The notes beneath the pieces were generated by a model. The model did no database searches. It saw only the letters and a program-made list of their open reading frames with translations, and was not told where the DNA came from. From an uncultured Pelagibacteraceae bacterium (GTDB lineage: Bacteria; Pseudomonadota; Alphaproteobacteria; Pelagibacterales; Pelagibacteraceae), in NCBI GenBank assembly GCA_902571375.1, contig CACGBP010000003.1, positions 1 through 64,000 of the forward strand: 64,000 nt of DNA, read 5' to 3'. Below are positions 8,684 through 17,931 of the stretch, in pieces. The position numbers and the translations under genes were made by a program. Each line of letters begins with the position of its first letter. Within the stretch, counting starts at the first letter, position 1.

Positions 8684-9973
8684 TTATGCTACTAAGAAAC
8701 TTACTATACTTAGAGCAGCAATAACCCAAATTGCTGGGCTTGTGCTATCAAATTTACCTGTACATAATTTTACAGCTGCATAAGCAACAAAAGCTAATGC
8801 TATTCCATTAGAAATAGAGTATGTGAATGGCATAGCGATCATAGCAAGCACGGCTGGACCAGCCTCAGCAATATCATCCCATTCAATATCTGTAATATTT
8901 CTTACAAATAAAGTTGCGATGTATATTAAGGCTGCACCATCAATTTCTTTTGGTAGTGATGTAGCTAGTGGACTAAAGAATAAACATGCCAAGAATAATA
9001 TTCCAATTACTAGCGATGTCATTCCCGTTCTTCCACCTGCCTTAACTCCTGCTGCACTTTCAACATAAGTTGTAACAGTAGACGTACCTAAAACAGATCC
9101 AACTACTGTAGAAGCACTATCTGACAACATTGCTTTATTTATGTCTTTTATTTTTCCGTCAGGACCTATTTTACCTGACACATTGGCTACACTTGTTAGT
9201 GTTCCTGCTGTATCAAAAAAGTCGATGAAAAATAAAGTGAAAATTACAGTCACCATTGAAGCACTTAAAGCAGCTCCTAAGTCAAAAGTCATTAAGTGAG
9301 TCATAGGTGGTGGAGATGAAACAACTCCATTAAACTTTCCTAAACCAGTTACCCAAGCAATCGCACTAAAAACAATTATTCCAATAATTATGTTTCCTTT
9401 AATTTTCATTTTTTCCATAACTATCATTGAAATAAATGCACCAGCACCCAGAAGTAAAAGTGGATTAGAAAGATCACCCATTTGTACGAGAACAACAGGA
9501 TTGTCCGCAGTTAATCCCATTATCTGAAAACCGATAATTGCAAGAAATAATCCTATTCCAGCACCAATTCCTAACTTCAAGCTTTTTGGTATGGAATTGA
9601 TTAACCATGCTCTTAATGGTGTTAATGAAATAATTAAAAAGACTACACCAGCAACTAAAACAGCACCAAGTGCTTCAGCAGGGGTATATTCCATTCCTAA
9701 ACAAACACCGTAGGCGATAAAAGCATTTATCCCCATTCCTGGTGCAAGTCCAACTGGCCAAGTTTTAGCGTAAAATGCAGCTATAAAACAAGCTAATGCT
9801 GCCGCAAGAGCTGTTGCTGTAAAAACACCACCAAAATCAAAACCGCCGTCGGCAAGTATGACAGGATTCAAAAACATTATATAAGCCATTGTCAAAAAGG
9901 TTGACACTCCTGCAACGACTTCGGTTTTAAAATCTGTCTTATGTTTTTTATAGTTAAAGTAGTTATCTAACAT
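8684..9973 (-). CDS. NCS2/AzgA-family hypoxanthine/guanine/xanthine permease
   Basis: 429 aa; GVSTFLTMAYIMFLNPVILADGG, FDTAGTLTSVA, GTSTVTTYVESAAGVKAGGRTGMTSL motifs. Confidence 0.92.
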   Translation of the reverse strand: MLDNYFNYKKHKTDFKTEVVAGVSTFLTMAYIMFLNPVILADGGFDFGGVFTATALAAALACFIAAFYAKTWPVGLAPGMGINAFIAYGVCLGMEYTPAEALGAVLVAGVVFLIISLTPLRAWLINSIPKSLKLGIGAGIGLFLAIIGFQIMGLTADNPVVLVQMGDLSNPLLLLGAGAFISMIVMEKMKIKGNIIIGIIVFSAIAWVTGLGKFNGVVSSPPPMTHLMTFDLGAALSASMVTVIFTLFFIDFFDTAGTLTSVANVSGKIGPDGKIKDINKAMLSDSASTVVGSVLGTSTVTTYVESAAGVKAGGRTGMTSLVIGILFLACLFFSPLATSLPKEIDGAALIYIATLFVRNITDIEWDDIAEAGPAVLAMIAMPFTYSISNGIALAFVAYAAVKLCTGKFDSTSPAIWVIAALSIVSFLVA

Positions 9974-10036
9974 TAGACCTCCATTTTTTAAGTACAGTAG
10001 TTGATTCGAAATGAAAAATCTTTTTGGAGTTTGTTC

Positions 10037-10049
10037 AATTCGGCGAATT
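10037..10049. promoter_or_regulatory. Perfect palindrome AATTCGGCGAATT upstream of the purine permease; candidate operator
   Basis: 6-bp arms around one base in the 5' region of the permease gene. Confidence 0.3.
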
Positions 10050-10120
10050 TGTTGCTATTTTGATTAAATTTACAACTCTGAGGTTAATTGTTTAATTTAA
10101 TTTTGTGATACATTAAACTT

Positions 10121-10423
10121 ATGTTTTTAAAAAATCTTTTAATCCTTTTTATATTTTTTTTCATTTTTTCTGGTTGTCAAACTATAAAAGAAAAATCAGA
10201 TTCAATAGCAGAGAAAGAAAATAGAAAATATGGAAAATTAGTTGGTAAAGAAATGAATGATTTAAAAATTGAATTAGGAAATCCTACCGAAGATTATATG
10301 AATGAGTCTGGAAATAAAGTTTTTATATATAAAACAAAAAAATATGGAATTCCTTGTGAACGTAAGTTTGAAATAAATCAAAATAATATTATTGAAAGTT
10401 TTACATCAAGTGGATGTATTTAA
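10121..10423 (+). CDS. small lipoprotein of unknown function
   Basis: Signal peptide with lipobox FSGC (MFLKNLLILFIFFFIFSGCQTIKEK). Confidence 0.7.
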   Translation: MFLKNLLILFIFFFIFSGCQTIKEKSDSIAEKENRKYGKLVGKEMNDLKIELGNPTEDYMNESGNKVFIYKTKKYGIPCERKFEINQNNIIESFTSSGCI

Positions 10424-10424
10424 A

Positions 10425-10448
10425 CTTGTGGGGAGAAACCCCCACAAG
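10425..10448. terminator. Strong hairpin between convergent genes
   Basis: CTTGTGGGG-agaaac-CCCCACAAG, perfect 9-bp stem. Confidence 0.85.
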
Positions 10449-10461
10449 CAAGGTTTTATAC

Positions 10462-10908
10462 TTATTTTATTTGAATAAGTCTTTTTTTCTTATGATCTGG
10501 TAAAATTCTCTCACAGGCAACTGTTAAAAGACCATCTTTTAACTCTGCACCATTTACTTTTACATCATCAGCAATAGTAAATGATCTAGCAAATTGTCTT
10601 TGCGAGATACCTCTATGAATTATTTCACCATCTTCATTTTTGTCTTCAGATTTATTAACTTGTTTAGTTCTTACAGTTAATAAATTATCCTCAAACTCAA
10701 CTTCAACATCATCTTTATTAAAACCTGCAAGAGCAACTTCAATAGCGTAGTTATCTTTGCCTGTTTTTCTTATGTTGTATGGTGGGTAATTTGACTGCAT
10801 AGTCAAACCCCCATTACCTAACATACTTTCAAATTGGTCAAACATATCGTCAAAGCCAATAGAAAAAGGTCTTAATGAGTTGAATATAGATAGATCCTTA
10901 CTTGTCAT
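10462..10908 (-). CDS. Hsp20/alpha-crystallin small heat shock protein
   Basis: Start moved to MTSKDLSIFNSLRPFSIGFDDMFDQFE behind an AGGAGG RBS; YAIEVALAGFNKDDVEVEFEDNLLTV and GISQRQFARSFTI. Confidence 0.92.
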   Translation of the reverse strand: MTSKDLSIFNSLRPFSIGFDDMFDQFESMLGNGGLTMQSNYPPYNIRKTGKDNYAIEVALAGFNKDDVEVEFEDNLLTVRTKQVNKSEDKNEDGEIIHRGISQRQFARSFTIADDVKVNGAELKDGLLTVACERILPDHKKKRLIQIK

Positions 10909-10970
10909 ATATATCCTCCTTTTTTTAAGCAAGTTTATTAATGTAGGTCCCATTAGGCGACATACAGGAT

Positions 10971-11000
10971 TTATGTAGGAATTATTATGATTTTTTCAAG
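10971..11000 (-). promoter_or_regulatory. Putative RpoH (sigma32) promoter of hsp20
   Basis: Minus strand CTTGAAA-N14-CCTACATAA, upstream of the hsp20 gene. Confidence 0.5.
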
Positions 11001-11012
11001 ATTGAAAAAATC
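10989..11012. repeat. Perfect inverted repeat GATTTTTTCAA-GA-TTGAAAAAATC
   Basis: 11-bp arms, overlaps the CTTGAAA box and abuts the prolyl oligopeptidase stop codon. Confidence 0.7.
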
Positions 11013-13086
11013 AATTTTTTTTTGAAATTTTTAGGATAAATGCGTAATCAAGAGCAACCTCTTCAATTGCTCCATCTCTACCTGATTTTCCACCATGACC
11101 AGCATTCATTTCAGTTTTTAAAAGAAGCAAATTATTATCTGTTTTTAGATCTCTAAGTTTAGCTGTAAACTTTGTAGGTTCATCAAACAACACTCTATTA
11201 TCACTTAAACTTGTAGTAATTAAAATATGAGGGTAATCCATTTTTTTTATATTGTGATAAGGAGCGTAAGAATAAATATAATCAAAATGTTCCTTATTTT
11301 CTTTTGCATTACCGAATTCGTCAAATTCTCCAATGGTCAATGGCAATGAATGATCAAGATTGGTTGTTAAAGAGTCAACAAAAGGAACAGCCATAATCAT
11401 TCCTAAAAATAATTCTGGTGATCGATTTACAACAGCACCCATTAGTAATCCACCAGCAGATCCACCCATACCAATTATCTTTCCATTGGATGTATACTTT
11501 TTTTCAATCAAATATTTTGCAACATAGATATAATCTTCAAAAGTATTTTTTTTGTTAAGAAGTTTTCCTTCTTTCCACCATTTCATACCTCTTTCCATTC
11601 CTCCTCTAATATGGGCAGTTACCCAAATTATATCTCTATCAACTAAACTAAATTTTGTAGAAGAAAAATCTGGTGTCATTGAACTTCCGTATGAGCCGTA
11701 TCCATATAAAAGCAAATTAGCTGATCCATCAGTTTTTGTTCTTTTATGTCTTGTAATTGTTATAGGAACTAATCTTCCATCATGAGATGGGCACTCTAAT
11801 CTTTCAACTATATAGTCATCAGGATTATGGCCAGATGGAATTTCTTGTTCTTTAACTAGCTTTTTTTCTTTTGTTTTTAAATTATATAAAAAAGTTTTAC
11901 TTGGTGTTTTTGGTGATGAATATGATAAATAAACCAAATCAGTATTTTTATCCCTTTGTATTAAAGAAATACCGGGTACAATTACTTTTTCATCAGTAAA
12001 CTTAAGTTCTTCCTCAATCCCAGTTTGATTATTTTTTATAAATAATTTTCCTAATGCGTTTGATTTTTCCCCTCTAATGATCCAATTATTTAAAAATATT
12101 AATCCTCCTATAAGAACTTCATTTTTAGGAGGAATATAAATTTCCCAATTTTGATTGATTAGATCGTCACATTTTTCAATTTTGAAATCTTCTGCATCCT
12201 CGTTAGTATGGCAATAAAAATCATTATCCCATGAATTTACAGAATAAATTATGCCTCTTTTTCTTTTTTTAATTAATTTTGGCTCTGGTGTTTTTTCATT
12301 TACCCCAAAGAAATATTGTTCTGACGTATTATGATCTGATGTGGTGATAAAAAAGTATTTTTCGTCTGAGCTAAGACTTATTCCTACTGTAAAGGCATCA
12401 CTTTTTTCCTCAAAAATTAGTTCATCTTTCTCAGGAGATGATCCTACTTTATGTCTGAAAATTTTTCTAGGTCTATGAAACTCATCAAGTTTTGAATAAA
12501 AAATATAATTATCATCCAAACTAAATGTAACACTTCCACTAGTATCCTTAATTTTTTCAGTAATTAATTTTCCAGATGAGATTTCTCTTAGATATATTGT
12601 AAAATATTCAGAGCCTTTTAAATCTAATGAATAAGCTAAATATTTGTCGTTGTAGCTTACTTCTAAATCACCAATACCAAAATATTCAGTTTGTAATTTT
12701 TCTTTTTCTTTATCTCCGTTCCAAATTTCTTCAATTTCATTAGAACCAATTTTTTTCCTAAGTTTGATAGAATAGTTTCCTTCAGTTGTTGTTTTTGTCC
12801 AATATTCATAACGATAATCTTTAAACCTCAACGACTCGTCATCTAATTTGATTCTACCTTTAATTTCATCAAATATTTGTTTTTGAAACTTTTTAGTATC
12901 TTTTAAGTTATACTCTGTATAATTATTTTCTTGCTCAAGATATTCTCTTACTTCTGGAAGTAATTTTGAGCTATCTTTTAAAACTTCAAGAATATTTTTC
13001 TGATGTACCCAGCTATAATCATCTTCCCATGTAACATTGTGACAAGATTTTAACTCTGATTTTTTTTTTAGTTGTGGTATTTTCAT
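11011..13086 (-). CDS. S9 family prolyl oligopeptidase / oligopeptidase B
   Basis: GYGSYGSSMTP, GMGGSAGGLLMGAVVNRSPELF catalytic Ser region, MNAGHGGKSGR catalytic His. Confidence 0.93.
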   Translation of the reverse strand: MKIPQLKKKSELKSCHNVTWEDDYSWVHQKNILEVLKDSSKLLPEVREYLEQENNYTEYNLKDTKKFQKQIFDEIKGRIKLDDESLRFKDYRYEYWTKTTTEGNYSIKLRKKIGSNEIEEIWNGDKEKEKLQTEYFGIGDLEVSYNDKYLAYSLDLKGSEYFTIYLREISSGKLITEKIKDTSGSVTFSLDDNYIFYSKLDEFHRPRKIFRHKVGSSPEKDELIFEEKSDAFTVGISLSSDEKYFFITTSDHNTSEQYFFGVNEKTPEPKLIKKRKRGIIYSVNSWDNDFYCHTNEDAEDFKIEKCDDLINQNWEIYIPPKNEVLIGGLIFLNNWIIRGEKSNALGKLFIKNNQTGIEEELKFTDEKVIVPGISLIQRDKNTDLVYLSYSSPKTPSKTFLYNLKTKEKKLVKEQEIPSGHNPDDYIVERLECPSHDGRLVPITITRHKRTKTDGSANLLLYGYGSYGSSMTPDFSSTKFSLVDRDIIWVTAHIRGGMERGMKWWKEGKLLNKKNTFEDYIYVAKYLIEKKYTSNGKIIGMGGSAGGLLMGAVVNRSPELFLGMIMAVPFVDSLTTNLDHSLPLTIGEFDEFGNAKENKEHFDYIYSYAPYHNIKKMDYPHILITTSLSDNRVLFDEPTKFTAKLRDLKTDNNLLLLKTEMNAGHGGKSGRDGAIEEVALDYAFILKISKKN

Positions 13087-13100
13087 TTAGGTACAAATAT

Positions 13101-13604
13101 ATGAATATAATTATTTATACAGTAGTAATATTAACTATTTTCTATTTTCTATTAAAATTTATTAGTAATATTTCATCAAAAAAGATATCAAAAACTCTTA
13201 GAATTCTCTTAATAATTGGTTTGATTGTTTTGGCAATTTTGTTTGCTGTTGCTGGTAGATTTTTGTTAACTTTACCCCTTACACTTGCAAGTCTTGCCTT
13301 ATTGAAATTAAAAGGTTTATCTATTTTTCAATTAATTTCACTTTTTAGATTAATTCAAACATTGAGAAGATCAGGAAGATTTTCTTTTAATCAAGCAAAC
13401 TCAAACAACCAATCGTCTATATCCATCTCAGAAGCTTATAAAATTTTGAATTTAGATATGAATAAAAAAATTACTAAAGAAGATGTAAACAAAGCTTATG
13501 TAAAAATTCAAAAAAAAATTCATCCTGACGTATCTCCTGAAACTTCTAGACTTTCCTCAATAGTAAATGAAGCTAAGGATATAGTGTTAAATGATATTTC
13601 TTAA
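13101..13604 (+). CDS. membrane-anchored J-domain (DnaJ-like) protein
   Basis: Start moved to MNIIIYTVVILTIF; N-terminal TM segments then ISEAYKILNLD...KIHPD with HPD motif. Confidence 0.75.
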   Translation: MNIIIYTVVILTIFYFLLKFISNISSKKISKTLRILLIIGLIVLAILFAVAGRFLLTLPLTLASLALLKLKGLSIFQLISLFRLIQTLRRSGRFSFNQANSNNQSSISISEAYKILNLDMNKKITKEDVNKAYVKIQKKIHPDVSPETSRLSSIVNEAKDIVLNDIS

Positions 13605-14563
13605 TTAGTTATTTCAATTAGTTTATTAAAAATTTTTTCTGAGTTAATCTTTTCTTTGCCTAAAGTATTATGACCAACTGTTTTTTCACCGTCTGGAAGA
13701 ATTGGAAACATATTCGAACTATAATTTCCATATATTAATGGAGTGTCTGCCATTAAAGTAATTGTTTTAATACCCAAGGCTGCAGATAAATGACTAAAGC
13801 TTGAGTCGTTACAAATAGATAAATTACAATTCTTTATAATTGGCAAAGTTTCTCTGATTGAAAATTTATCTAAAGGTACACAAAAATTTCTATACTTAGT
13901 ATCTAATATTTCATTTAATATAACCTGTTCTTCATTATTTTTACCTGTTGCAAGAAAAAATTTACATTTTTTTATTTTAAGAGTTTTATCAATAACTTCT
14001 AAAAATACTCTTGATGGTATTCTTTTTGTAGGTCCAGAGCCGCCTATGCCCATTAGTATATTAAATTCATTTTTATCAATTTGAAATTTTTTTATTGAGT
14101 CTGATATTAAATCATCACTGATTTGGATATTGGGATCTTCATTTATATCTAAATCTAATTCATCTTTTAAAAACTTTTTTGGAGTATCAGTGATGTGTTG
14201 TTTATTTTTATTAAACAAAGAGTATTGATAAATTTCTGGAATATTTGAAAATCGAGCAATTAAATTAAATCTTAAAGAAGAATTGAAAATAAAAATTTTT
14301 TCAAAATTATATTTTTTTAAATCTTTAATTAAATTAAAACTCCCTAATAATCCACTATGTCTACTATTATTGTTACTGTCTCTTTCTAAAATAAGAATTT
14401 TATCTATATAATTGGTTTGAAATAAATATTGATCTGCTTTTGAGCTTTCTTTGACAAGTAAACTAATAGGTGAATTAAATTTTTTATATAAAGCCTTAAT
14501 AAAAGGTAAAAAAATAACAGTATCTCCGATGCCCATTCTATTTTGAATTGCTAAAATTTTCAT
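13601..14563 (-). CDS. glycosyltransferase family 9 (heptosyltransferase-like)
   Basis: MKILAIQNRMGIGDTVIFLPFIKALYKKF, LSICNDSSFSHLSAALGIKTI. Confidence 0.85.
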   Translation of the reverse strand: MKILAIQNRMGIGDTVIFLPFIKALYKKFNSPISLLVKESSKADQYLFQTNYIDKILILERDSNNNSRHSGLLGSFNLIKDLKKYNFEKIFIFNSSLRFNLIARFSNIPEIYQYSLFNKNKQHITDTPKKFLKDELDLDINEDPNIQISDDLISDSIKKFQIDKNEFNILMGIGGSGPTKRIPSRVFLEVIDKTLKIKKCKFFLATGKNNEEQVILNEILDTKYRNFCVPLDKFSIRETLPIIKNCNLSICNDSSFSHLSAALGIKTITLMADTPLIYGNYSSNMFPILPDGEKTVGHNTLGKEKINSEKIFNKLIEITN

Positions 14564-14611
14564 ATGGTATTTATAAACTTTACTGAGTATATTTTTATAT
14601 AAATTTTTATT

Positions 14612-15496
14612 ATGACAAAAATAAGTGGAATTTTTGCAGCGTCAATGTCAGTTTTAAATTCTGATTTAAGCTTAAATATTGAAAAAACTATTAAACATGC
14701 TGAGAAACTGATTGATCAAGGTTGTCATGGAACAGCAATTTTCGGAAGCACTGGACAGGCACAACTAATACCCATTTCAGAGAAGATAAAGTTATTAAAT
14801 AATTTATCTGAAAGTAAGTATAAAGATAAATATTTGATCGGAACAGGTTTAAATTCATTGAATGAAACTATCAATTTTATGAAAATAGCAACATCGTTAA
14901 GTTTTAAAAATTTTTTAATTATGCCTCCAGCTTATTACAAATATGAAGATAAAGATGTATTAAACTTTTATTCTAAAGTCGTTGAGGCAATTCCTGAATG
15001 TCAAATAATTCTCTATAACTTTGAGAAACTGTGTGGCTATAAATTTAGTTTAGAATGTGTAGAAGAACTTGTAAAAAGATTTCCAAAACAAATAGTAGGA
15101 GTTAAAGATAGTTCATATAATTTATTTGAAAATTTAAAATTAGAAAATTTTTCTTTAATGCCAGGTTCAGAGTCAAAATTATTAAAAGGACTAGAGCTTG
15201 GATGTGAAGGTATCATAACTGCGACATGCAATGTCACTGCTCAACTTGCTCGAAGAGTTTATGATGATTTTTTTTCAAGAAAAGAGCAAATTTATAATCA
15301 AAAATTAATTGATGTGAGAAATACTTTTGAAAAATATAATTTAATTTCAGCTCTCCATACTTTTAAATCCAAAGAAGACAAAATTTATGAGAATGTATTA
15401 CCGCCTTTAGGTCTTTTAGATCGTGATAGTGAAAATAATTTAATGGAAAATTTAAGAAAACTTGATTTTCAAATAAAATCAAAATTAGCAGCTTAA
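14612..15496 (+). CDS. dihydrodipicolinate synthase/N-acetylneuraminate lyase superfamily protein
   Basis: GCHGTAIFGSTGQAQLIPISEK, ILYNFEK, IVGVKDSS (Schiff-base Lys). Confidence 0.85.
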   Translation: MTKISGIFAASMSVLNSDLSLNIEKTIKHAEKLIDQGCHGTAIFGSTGQAQLIPISEKIKLLNNLSESKYKDKYLIGTGLNSLNETINFMKIATSLSFKNFLIMPPAYYKYEDKDVLNFYSKVVEAIPECQIILYNFEKLCGYKFSLECVEELVKRFPKQIVGVKDSSYNLFENLKLENFSLMPGSESKLLKGLELGCEGIITATCNVTAQLARRVYDDFFSRKEQIYNQKLIDVRNTFEKYNLISALHTFKSKEDKIYENVLPPLGLLDRDSENNLMENLRKLDFQIKSKLAA

Positions 15497-15497
15497 T

Positions 15498-16685
15498 ATG
15501 CAACTAGCAAGATTTTTAAATAAAATTTTTAAAAAGGGTGGTTTTATTTTAGTGGATGCAAATTCAAAAGAGTACATAATTGGTGAGCCTGGAGAAAAAC
15601 CTATGAAATTAAAAATTTTAAATAAAAATTTACATTATAAACTATTGTTTCATCCTGATCTATATTTTGGTGAAGCTTATACAGATGGAGAGATAATTAT
15701 TGAAAATGGATCTTTGACTGATTTTTTAGATTTAGCTTTAATGAATATTGGCAGAGGTGAATTAAACTTTTTTAGTTTCCTATTAAATAGATTGAGAGGG
15801 TCTTATAGGTATTTAACTAATTTTAATTTTATAAAAAAATCTAAAATGAATGTATCCCATCATTATGATATAAAAGATGATTTATATGATTTATTCTTAG
15901 ATCCAAAGAGACAGTATTCATGTGCTTATTTTAAGAATGAAAGCGATAGTCTTGAGACTGCTCAAAATAATAAGATACAACATATTATAAAAAAATTAAA
16001 CATCAAACCAAATCAAAAAGTTTTAGATATTGGATGCGGTTGGGGCTCATTAGCAATTGATATTGCAAAAAGTGCAGGCTGTGAAGTAACTGGGATCACT
16101 CTATCAGAAAATCAACTTAACTATTGCAATCAAAAAGCAAAGGAAATGAATTTACAAAACCAGGTAAAGTTCAAGTTAATGGATTATAGAGAGTTAAAAG
16201 AAAAGTTTGATAGAATAGTAAGTGTTGGGATGTTTGAACATGTTGGTAGAAAATTTTATAAAAAATTTTTTAAACAGGTTGAAAATTTGTTAAAAGATGA
16301 TGGTATCTCACTAATTCACACAATAGGATCTGTTAATCCTCCTAGAGACCCACATCCATGGATTACAAAATATATTTTTCCAGGTGGATACACACCTAGC
16401 TTGAGTGAGGTGACTACACCAATAGAAAACGCTGGTTTAATTGTTACTGACATAGAGGTATTAAGACTTCATTATTCCCACACATTAAGACACTGGAAGG
16501 AAAATTGTTTAAAAAATAGAGATAAAATTGTGAATATGTTTGATGAAAAGTTTTTTAGAATGTGGGAATTTTATCTTGCTGGTTGTGAAATGGCCTTTAA
16601 GTGGGGCGATCAAGTTGTATATCAGTTTCAACTTACAAAAAATTATAGATCTACACCTGTGACTAGAGACTATATTTATCAATAA
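15498..16685 (+). CDS. cfa: cyclopropane-fatty-acyl-phospholipid synthase family methyltransferase
   Basis: SHHYDIKDDLYDLFLDPKRQYSCAYF, VLDIGCGWGSLAIDIAK, SVGMFEHVG. Confidence 0.92.
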   Translation: MQLARFLNKIFKKGGFILVDANSKEYIIGEPGEKPMKLKILNKNLHYKLLFHPDLYFGEAYTDGEIIIENGSLTDFLDLALMNIGRGELNFFSFLLNRLRGSYRYLTNFNFIKKSKMNVSHHYDIKDDLYDLFLDPKRQYSCAYFKNESDSLETAQNNKIQHIIKKLNIKPNQKVLDIGCGWGSLAIDIAKSAGCEVTGITLSENQLNYCNQKAKEMNLQNQVKFKLMDYRELKEKFDRIVSVGMFEHVGRKFYKKFFKQVENLLKDDGISLIHTIGSVNPPRDPHPWITKYIFPGGYTPSLSEVTTPIENAGLIVTDIEVLRLHYSHTLRHWKENCLKNRDKIVNMFDEKFFRMWEFYLAGCEMAFKWGDQVVYQFQLTKNYRSTPVTRDYIYQ

Positions 16686-16714
16686 ATTATTGATAGAATT
16701 TATTTTCCTCAATA

Positions 16715-17902
16715 ATGAAAAAAAAACAAAAAAAAATTAAAAAAAAAAAAAAAATTAAGAAAAAAAAGCCAGTAATTAAAAAGTTTAAAAGGGCAAAAAA
16801 AATCAAAAAAAAAAAACAATTAAAATCAAAAAAAAGAATTAAGAAAACAAAACTTAAAAAACTTAAAATAATCCAAAATAAAATTAACACTAGTAAAGCC
16901 AAAAAAGATAGTTTGGCTTTAAAACTAGTAAAATGGCAATTATCCCTAAAACCAGAATTAAATATTAAAATAAAATTTAGTTTAGAAAAATATATACAAG
17001 GTTTTTTCGATAAAATTTCAGAAACAATATCAAATTATAAAATTTTAAAACAAGATGAAAAAAGAAGGCAGAAAATCGAAAAAATAGAAAATGAAAGAAA
17101 AACAAAAATGGCCTTTGAAAAACAAAAGAGGGAGGAAGAGGCCCTAAGAGTAAAACTTAAAGAACAAGAGCTCAGAGAAGAAACTAGATTAGAAAAACAG
17201 AGAACAAAAGATATAAAATTATTTCTAAGAAAAGAACAAGCTCTTTTAAGAATTGAACAAGCTGAAAAACAGAAACAATTTTTAAAACAATTAAGATTAG
17301 ATAAACAAATAGAAAAATTTAGAATAAGAGAAGTTAAAGAATTAGAAAAGTTAGAAAAAATTTCACTACAAGAAAAAAGAGAAGACTATGCTGGATTACA
17401 AGAAAGAATTGATAGACTCAAAGAAAAATACAGAATAATAAGAGATCAAAAAATTAAAGAAAGAGTAGAGGCACTTGGTGTCAAGTTACTGGGTGATGAA
17501 GATCGAGAAACATTATTATTAAAAGAAAAAGAATACACTCTAGCAAGACAAAAAGTAGAATTTGCATTAGAGAGTTTTTATAGAAGTGCGAGCAGCTTAG
17601 TTTTTCAACTTAATAAAAAACATATTACCAGAAATATGTCTATCTTTAGGTGTATAGACCGAAGGTTTGAAACAGGGGAGGTATTTATTAAATGGGATGA
17701 GTCTGAAGATGAGGAATGGTTATTGCTTATCTATATAAAAAATAATTCACCAGATGAAGGAATTATAATTGAGGATAAAACAAATCCAGAAAAAAATATT
17801 TCTCATGAATTCAGAAGTGTTGATATATTTAAAGCTTCTGATACGATGGTTGACTCATTAACACAACTTATTGCAAAAAAAAGAGACAAAAATATTAATT
17901 AA
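16715..17902 (+). CDS. unknown protein: polylysine N-terminus, long charged coiled coil, globular-looking C-terminus
   Basis: 395-aa ORF; 32 of the first 51 residues are Lys; long K/E/R/Q-rich central region; no recognised domain. Confidence 0.7.
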   Translation: MKKKQKKIKKKKKIKKKKPVIKKFKRAKKIKKKKQLKSKKRIKKTKLKKLKIIQNKINTSKAKKDSLALKLVKWQLSLKPELNIKIKFSLEKYIQGFFDKISETISNYKILKQDEKRRQKIEKIENERKTKMAFEKQKREEEALRVKLKEQELREETRLEKQRTKDIKLFLRKEQALLRIEQAEKQKQFLKQLRLDKQIEKFRIREVKELEKLEKISLQEKREDYAGLQERIDRLKEKYRIIRDQKIKERVEALGVKLLGDEDRETLLLKEKEYTLARQKVEFALESFYRSASSLVFQLNKKHITRNMSIFRCIDRRFETGEVFIKWDESEDEEWLLLIYIKNNSPDEGIIIEDKTNPEKNISHEFRSVDIFKASDTMVDSLTQLIAKKRDKNIN

Positions 17903-17931
17903 AAAATAATTTCAATCAGGTATTATCTCAA

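Noticed and set aside
9974-10120. Possible purine riboswitch in the permease leader
   Set aside because: No recognisable conserved purine-aptamer core by eye; only the palindrome was kept as a weak finding.
16687-16902. 71-aa minus-strand Phe/Leu-rich ORF
   Set aside because: Complement of the polylysine codons (TTT/CTT-rich); a composition artefact.
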